Source of the DNA: an uncultured Phascolarctobacterium sp.
GTDB lineage: Bacteria > Bacillota > Negativicutes > Acidaminococcales > Acidaminococcaceae
Length of the DNA stretch: 64,000 nucleotides
Assembly: GCA_900545535.1 (NCBI GenBank)
Contig: UQZN01000004.1
Span: forward strand, 71,230 to 135,229
Direction: 5' to 3'
The notes beneath the pieces are model-generated. The model was not told where the DNA came from and made no database searches. It saw only the letters and a list, made by a program, of their open reading frames with translations. Positions within the stretch are counted from its first letter, which is position 1. Each line of letters starts with the position of its first letter. Below are positions 59,491 through 64,000 of the stretch, piece after piece. The position numbers were made by a program, and so were the translations under genes.

Positions 59491-61704
59491 TTAAATGTCG
59501 AAGGTTGCTGAAAGCATCAGCGTGCGTGGACTGGATAAATGCAGTCCGCTGCCATAGGCGATCCAGTAATCTTTACCGGTAATATTATAACACATAGCGC
59601 TTAAAGTTACAGGAGTGCTGTTGAATTTGGTTTTGTATTTAACTCCCAGATCGTAAGTGACATAAGAAGGAACAGTCCATTTTATATCATTGCTGGCAGG
59701 GAAAATAGGCGTAGAACCAACATAAACAGCTCTGCCGATGATGGACCAGTCTTTATCGGGGTTGTACTGCAAGGCAGCAACGCCGGTCCATTTAGGGATA
59801 CCGGCAACGCTATAACCGTCATAGGTGCCTTTTTCAGTTCTGGTCCTGGTTGCGTCAAGATACATCAAGCCGCCCATGATGTTCCATTTATCGTTCAGAC
59901 GGCCGTTTACGGATAACTCGATGCCTTTATATTCATTTTCGCCATCTTGAGTATACCATTTTTTAGTAAAGTCATTATTGTAGACGGTAATGTTGTTTGC
60001 TTCTTTATTTTGGAAGAAAGCCAGAGTCGCAAGGAAACCTTTGTTTTCATATTTTACGCCGATTTCATTGGATTTTGCTTTGGAGGGGGACATAATATCT
60101 CCCTTATTTTCATAATAGAGGTTATTGCTGTCTTTATTTTCCGATACCCGTTCGCCGCTGTCGAAAAATTCAGAGTGACTGGCATATAATGCGACATTTT
60201 TATCCGGCTGGTAGACAAAGCCAAAAGCAGGGCAGGTAGCGTCGGATTTGACAGAGGTAGCTTTTACAGCGCCTTTACTGGGATCAGTATAGGAAGTGGA
60301 AGTAGCGTTATGCTTATGTATGCCCAGCAATAGCTGCGATTTACCCAATTCCATGGTGTCCATCAGGGAAATACCCCAGAAACGTGCGGAGCTGCTGTGG
60401 TAATTTTCGAAGTCGGGAATAGTAACGCTTTCATTGGGATCTACGCCGGTAAAGATGTTGCCCCCTAAACCTGTGAAGTTGGTCAAGCCTGTGCCGCCTA
60501 CCACACCGGTCCAGGATTTAGACCAGGACTTATCGGCAGCAAGGACCAGGTTATGTTTGACAGTGCCGGTTTTGAATTCGCCGTTGACGCCGATTTGTCC
60601 GTAATATTTATGTGAAGGGGTACGTCTGGTGAAATACTTGCCGGCGTAAGTCCCGTCGTCATTAGTAATGGTCAATTTACTGCTCATGCCGGTAATATTC
60701 TTTTTCAGGTTGCTGTGCGTCCAGCCGCCGTTGAAAAAGGCTTTCCAAGTATCATTAAGCTTCTGTTCATGGTTCAGAACCATGATCGTGCCCTCATGGA
60801 CTTTATCCATACCGGGGAAGCTGTAATTGTTTTTAGAGTTGGGTGCAGAGGGCAGGTGGGTAAGTTTGCCTGCTTTAACGCTTGTGGCATCCAGCCCAAA
60901 CCAGCGCATACCGTCTTCTACTTCATAATATTGATAACCGATAAGAAAATTGGTTTTACTTTTATCATCCTGATGATCGATATTAGCAAAAAAACTCTGA
61001 GAGTTTTTATCTGATTTATAGTGAGTTGGATTGCCGTTCATGAATTCGGCGTTTACCCTGATGCCCCACTCATTGTTTTTGCCGAAGCGGCGGCCTACGT
61101 CAAGCGCTTCGCCGAAGCCGCTTTTGCCGGAGAAGATTTGCCTGTATCTGGTTACCGGAACATCTGGAGCTTTAGCGGTAGTCATATTGACAACTGCGGC
61201 AATGCCTGTGCCTTCACCTGCTGGGAACGAGCCGGAAATGGCTTTATTGGGTCCGGCGGTGATTTCAATGCTTTCAGCAGCGAAGGCTGGCACCATAAAT
61301 TGACCAAGCATACCGGGAACGCCGTTAAGATAGAAGAAAGAACCATTGGTAGATTTGCCTCTGACAGAAAAATCACCGTGCAGCATGGTGCCGGTCTGGC
61401 GTACAGAAGGCATATTGACCAGTACGTTGTCTAACGCCTGGTTAGGTCCGCCGAAATCTTCGATATTTTGTCTGGTAAAATTCATTTGTGTATAAGGAAC
61501 ATCCATAACGTCTTTTGTACCGAGAATACCGACGTTGCCTTTGGTTTTGACATATCCCCCCGGCAGAGCGTCTTTGTCAGCTTCGACGATAACTTCCTCC
61601 AGATCGTGCGTCATGGTTTCCTCAGCGGCGGCAGGCAGTACGAAGCCGACGCTGGCAACGGCGCACAATACCGCCATTGCTAAAAATTTCTTGTTTCCAT
61701 TCAT
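59491..61704 (-). CDS. TonB-dependent receptor, FecA/FhuA-type paralog
   Basis: A 737-residue receptor; ATG 61704 (MNGNKKFLAMAVLC) has GAGGTG upstream, a better start than TTG 61707. It has a signal peptide of about 27 residues ending AAA, a TonB box in LEEVIVEADKDALPGGY, and a plug with DFSVRGKSTNGSFFYLNG near residue 118 and FAAESIEITAGPNKAISGSF near 143. The barrel ends ATFDI. The first 110 bases are about 95% identical to those of the next receptor, while the barrels differ. It lies between another receptor and the methyltransferase, so it probably supplies the nickel/peptide-type importer. Confidence 0.92.
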   Translation of the reverse strand: MNGNKKFLAMAVLCAVASVGFVLPAAAEETMTHDLEEVIVEADKDALPGGYVKTKGNVGILGTKDVMDVPYTQMNFTRQNIEDFGGPNQALDNVLVNMPSVRQTGTMLHGDFSVRGKSTNGSFFYLNGVPGMLGQFMVPAFAAESIEITAGPNKAISGSFPAGEGTGIAAVVNMTTAKAPDVPVTRYRQIFSGKSGFGEALDVGRRFGKNNEWGIRVNAEFMNGNPTHYKSDKNSQSFFANIDHQDDKSKTNFLIGYQYYEVEDGMRWFGLDATSVKAGKLTHLPSAPNSKNNYSFPGMDKVHEGTIMVLNHEQKLNDTWKAFFNGGWTHSNLKKNITGMSSKLTITNDDGTYAGKYFTRRTPSHKYYGQIGVNGEFKTGTVKHNLVLAADKSWSKSWTGVVGGTGLTNFTGLGGNIFTGVDPNESVTIPDFENYHSSSARFWGISLMDTMELGKSQLLLGIHKHNATSTSYTDPSKGAVKATSVKSDATCPAFGFVYQPDKNVALYASHSEFFDSGERVSENKDSNNLYYENKGDIMSPSKAKSNEIGVKYENKGFLATLAFFQNKEANNITVYNNDFTKKWYTQDGENEYKGIELSVNGRLNDKWNIMGGLMYLDATRTRTEKGTYDGYSVAGIPKWTGVAALQYNPDKDWSIIGRAVYVGSTPIFPASNDIKWTVPSYVTYDLGVKYKTKFNSTPVTLSAMCYNITGKDYWIAYGSGLHLSSPRTLMLSATFDI

Positions 61705-61748
61705 CAAATAAACACCTCGTTAAATTTTTGTGGATTTTGGCAGTCTTT

Positions 61749-61778
61749 ACCCGGCACACGTTAAGCAGTATGCCAGGT
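61749..61778 (-). other. Intercistronic hairpin between two TonB receptor genes
   Basis: The stem ACCCGGCA/TGCCAGGT (one internal mismatch) with a 14-base loop, between receptor genes. It is the fourth such hairpin that follows a TonB receptor stop in the two operons. Confidence 0.4.
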
Positions 61779-61826
61779 ATTGTTTTAAAGCAGTATAATA
61801 AAGCTGATCTGTTGAGAGTCGGTCAA

Positions 61827-64000
61827 TTAAATGTCGAACTGCGCTGACAGCATCATTGTGCGCGGCGCTCCGAGCGCTACGGACGTGCCGCGGGAGATCC
61901 AGTAATCTTTGCCCAAAACATTGTAGCACATAGCTGTCAAAGTGACAGGTGTGGAATTGATTTTTGTTTTGTGTTTATAACCTAAATCGAAGGTCATATA
62001 ATCAGGGGCCATGACGCCGTTATCGTTGACGTGGGATTTGCCGACATAGTTCATGCGGAAAATAGCTGAATTATTCTGGTCGGCTTCGTATTCGGTAGCC
62101 AAAACAGCATTCCATTTAGGTGTGCCGGTAGCATACCAGCCGTCTTTGGAAGTAGCTGGTTTTAGTTTTTTATTTGTACTGTCCCAACTAACACTTGGGG
62201 TATCAGTGCGTTCTCCATGCAAATACATCAAGCCGCCCATGACGTTCCATTTGGGGGCTACTTTGCCAGTAAGGGAATACTCAATTCCTTTAAACTCATT
62301 TTTACCATTTTGTGTATAGTAAGCGTCTGCAGGATTGGCTGTATCTCCTTCTACCATGTAACTTGCCTGATCTAATTGGAACAAGGCGAAGCTATGCAAG
62401 ATGCCGGAGTTTTCGTATTTAACGCCAATTTCTGTTTGTTTATTTTTGATTGGATCAAAAATTTCGCCTCTGTTGACATAATCTTTGCCTACTTCTACCG
62501 GTTTAGTGTAAGATTGAGCGTGGCTGATGTAAAAAGACAGGTTTTCAATGGGTTTATAAGCCAAAGCAAAGGTCGGATTGAGTGAATCTTTGCTGACTTT
62601 GACGCCGCTGGCGCTTTCTGTTTCGGTATCACGGTACTGCAGGGCTGCATATAATGAAGCTTTACCAAATTCAAAGCGGTCTGCCAAAGTTGCAGCATAA
62701 GCGTGTTCCTTGCTGTAACCAAGGTCATCAAAGCTTTTGCCGCTACTGTCAACACCAAAAATTGGTGTCCCAACGATATGGACGCCGTCCCACAGGTTGC
62801 CGGCGATAGTTGCCTGTCCGGCATTACTGCCGGTATTCAGAGCTTTGCTTTTATACATGAAATAATCTACGGCAAAGGACAAATCATTTTTGACGTTGCC
62901 GATAGCTGCTTTGTTAGAAACGCCGACCTGCCAATAGGTACTGGTACTGTCGGAGATATAGTCGCGGAATTTACCGGAGAGCTTGCCGTTGTCGCCAAGA
63001 GTTAAAGAACCGCTGTTAGGATCGTATTTATGTTCGGAATAGTGGCCGTAACCGCCGTTGATAAAACCGCTCCATTTATCACTGAATTTTTGGATGTGAT
63101 TCAAAGTGAACAGCATACCGTGATTATATTTGGTCTGGCCGTCAAAGCTGAGGTTGCTTTTACCGTCAGGCGCATCGGCAAGTTTGCCTGCTTTTACGCC
63201 GCTGGCACTGAGCCAGCGCTGTCCGCCGTTGACCTTCCAGTCGTAGTAGCCGCCGAACAGATTGGTTGTACTTTTGGCGTCCTGATGATCTAAGTTGATA
63301 TAAATGCTTTTGTCGCGTACGTCGGCACCTTCCATAGAAAGGCCTCCGTCTTCATTGTGAGCATTGACGCGCAGGCCCCACTCGTTGTTTTTACCGAAGC
63401 GGCGGCCCACGTCCAGGTCTTCCGTCCAGGTACTGCGGCCTGAAAATCTTTGCGTGTAACGTGTTACAGGATCATTGGTGGCACGTTTTGTGGTGCCGTT
63501 TAAAAGGCCAGCCGGCGCATCGGTGCCGTTGGTGCCGTTATTGGAGAAGGTGGCGCCGTTAAGGACGGTGTTAGGGCCGGAAACGATATCTACACTGCTG
63601 AGCACGTAAGTTGGTATGCTGCGGGTCTGATTGAACAGATTGGGAATACCGTTGATGTAGTAATGGGCAGCGTTCATATTGACTCCGCGCATATTGAAAT
63701 CTGTATACATGGGTGAAGGGCTGCCGACACGAATTGAAGGATTATTTGCTAAAACACCATTCAACGGTTGATTAGGGTCATAAAAAGTCATGATAGTTTT
63801 TTCGGTATATTTTTTCTGTGTAAAAGGCACATCGATCGCTTTGATATTGCCCAAAATGCCAACTCTGTCGTTGTTGGCTATAAATCCCCCCGGCAGAGCG
63901 TCCCTGTCGGCTTCGACGATGACTTCGTCCAGATCGTGCGTCATGGTTTCTTCAGCGGCGGCAGGCAGTACGAAGCCGACGCTGGCAACGGCGCACAATA
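61827..64000 (-). CDS. TonB-dependent receptor, FecA/FhuA-type paralog (start outside window)
   Basis: At least 724 residues; the first codons lie beyond the right edge. The visible start CAVASVGFVLPAAAEE matches the middle of the signal peptide of its neighbour, so only about 14-16 residues are missing. The TonB box region is LDEVIVEADRDALPGGF. The plug contains DFNMRGVNMNAAHYYINGIP near residue 105 and LSSVDIVSGPNTVLNGATF near 130, and the barrel ends AQFDI. It is a tandem paralog of the receptor at 59491-61704, probably in the same operon, 122 bases upstream. Confidence 0.92.
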   Translation of the reverse strand, partial: LCAVASVGFVLPAAAEETMTHDLDEVIVEADRDALPGGFIANNDRVGILGNIKAIDVPFTQKKYTEKTIMTFYDPNQPLNGVLANNPSIRVGSPSPMYTDFNMRGVNMNAAHYYINGIPNLFNQTRSIPTYVLSSVDIVSGPNTVLNGATFSNNGTNGTDAPAGLLNGTTKRATNDPVTRYTQRFSGRSTWTEDLDVGRRFGKNNEWGLRVNAHNEDGGLSMEGADVRDKSIYINLDHQDAKSTTNLFGGYYDWKVNGGQRWLSASGVKAGKLADAPDGKSNLSFDGQTKYNHGMLFTLNHIQKFSDKWSGFINGGYGHYSEHKYDPNSGSLTLGDNGKLSGKFRDYISDSTSTYWQVGVSNKAAIGNVKNDLSFAVDYFMYKSKALNTGSNAGQATIAGNLWDGVHIVGTPIFGVDSSGKSFDDLGYSKEHAYAATLADRFEFGKASLYAALQYRDTETESASGVKVSKDSLNPTFALAYKPIENLSFYISHAQSYTKPVEVGKDYVNRGEIFDPIKNKQTEIGVKYENSGILHSFALFQLDQASYMVEGDTANPADAYYTQNGKNEFKGIEYSLTGKVAPKWNVMGGLMYLHGERTDTPSVSWDSTNKKLKPATSKDGWYATGTPKWNAVLATEYEADQNNSAIFRMNYVGKSHVNDNGVMAPDYMTFDLGYKHKTKINSTPVTLTAMCYNVLGKDYWISRGTSVALGAPRTMMLSAQFDI

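Noticed and set aside
61550..61562. C6 runs at 61554 and 63885 (and 48899) as further phase-variation tracts
   Set aside because: Six bases is near chance for Pro/Gly codons in this GC-rich DNA and the runs sit in conserved PGG codons; not comparable with the G7-G10 tracts.
1..64000. Insertion sequences, transposases, prophage genes
   Set aside because: No transposase, integrase or phage protein was recognised in any frame of the window.

Overview
The window reads as the chromosome of a diderm, anaerobic Firmicute of the Negativicutes type (Acidaminococcaceae-like is my guess; genus not determined). Reasons: seven TonB-dependent outer-membrane receptors (TBDRs) sit beside Firmicute-style genes, including an Rnf complex in rnfCDGEAB order, apbE with NusG-II and Gx-transporter partners, Fhs/FolD, a ferredoxin-linked 2-oxoacid oxidoreductase, and FtsW followed by a PASTA penicillin-binding protein. 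Core genes look GC-rich, roughly 50-55% by eye. Several TBDR loci are clearly AT-rich and look acquired.

Layout. 1-5.7 kb: uptake island with a CobN-like chelatase (cut by the window edge), two paralogous periplasmic binding proteins and a TBDR broken by a G7 tract, ending at a terminator and tRNA-Gly(CCC). 5.9-13.8 kb: AI-2E/PerM-type permease, NdpA-like nucleoid protein, a second AT-rich TBDR with a G9 tract in its signal peptide and a structured leader, then small envelope or unknown genes (zinc ribbon, K+ channel, exported protein, HlyD-like lipoprotein). 13.9-20.9 kb: one nine-gene minus-strand operon, rnfC-D-G-E-A-B-apbE-nusG-II-Gx. 21.4-25 kb: radical SAM protein, NlpC/P60 hydrolase, and an AcoR/TyrR-like activator without GAFTGA. 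25-27 kb: a third TBDR behind two DtxR-like palindromes. 27.4-34.4 kb: trmB, ftsW, PBP, fhs, folD, vanZ-like. 34.5-45.4 kb: two soluble PAS hybrid histidine kinases around a pentapeptide protein, a four-gene 2-oxoacid:ferredoxin oxidoreductase operon and a TetR regulator. 45.4-53.6 kb: corrinoid-uptake operon with two FecA-type TBDRs plus BtuF/C/D-like genes, behind a cobalamin riboswitch with its own terminator and two similar promoters, one carrying G10 in its spacer. 53.6-64 kb: second uptake operon with two more TBDR paralogs, a SAM methyltransferase and a complete nickel/peptide-type ABC transporter.

How it fits together. Rnf couples ferredoxin, which the 2-oxoacid oxidoreductase would reduce, to NAD and an ion gradient. 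Much of the rest captures scarce metals or metal chelates (corrinoid, iron or heme, nickel or metallophore). The most notable signal is that the only three G/C homopolymers of 7 or more that I found all sit at expression-critical places of TBDR loci: two in signal-peptide codons and one between -35 and -10 boxes. This suggests phase-variable outer-membrane nutrient receptors. TonB, ExbB and ExbD are not in the window.
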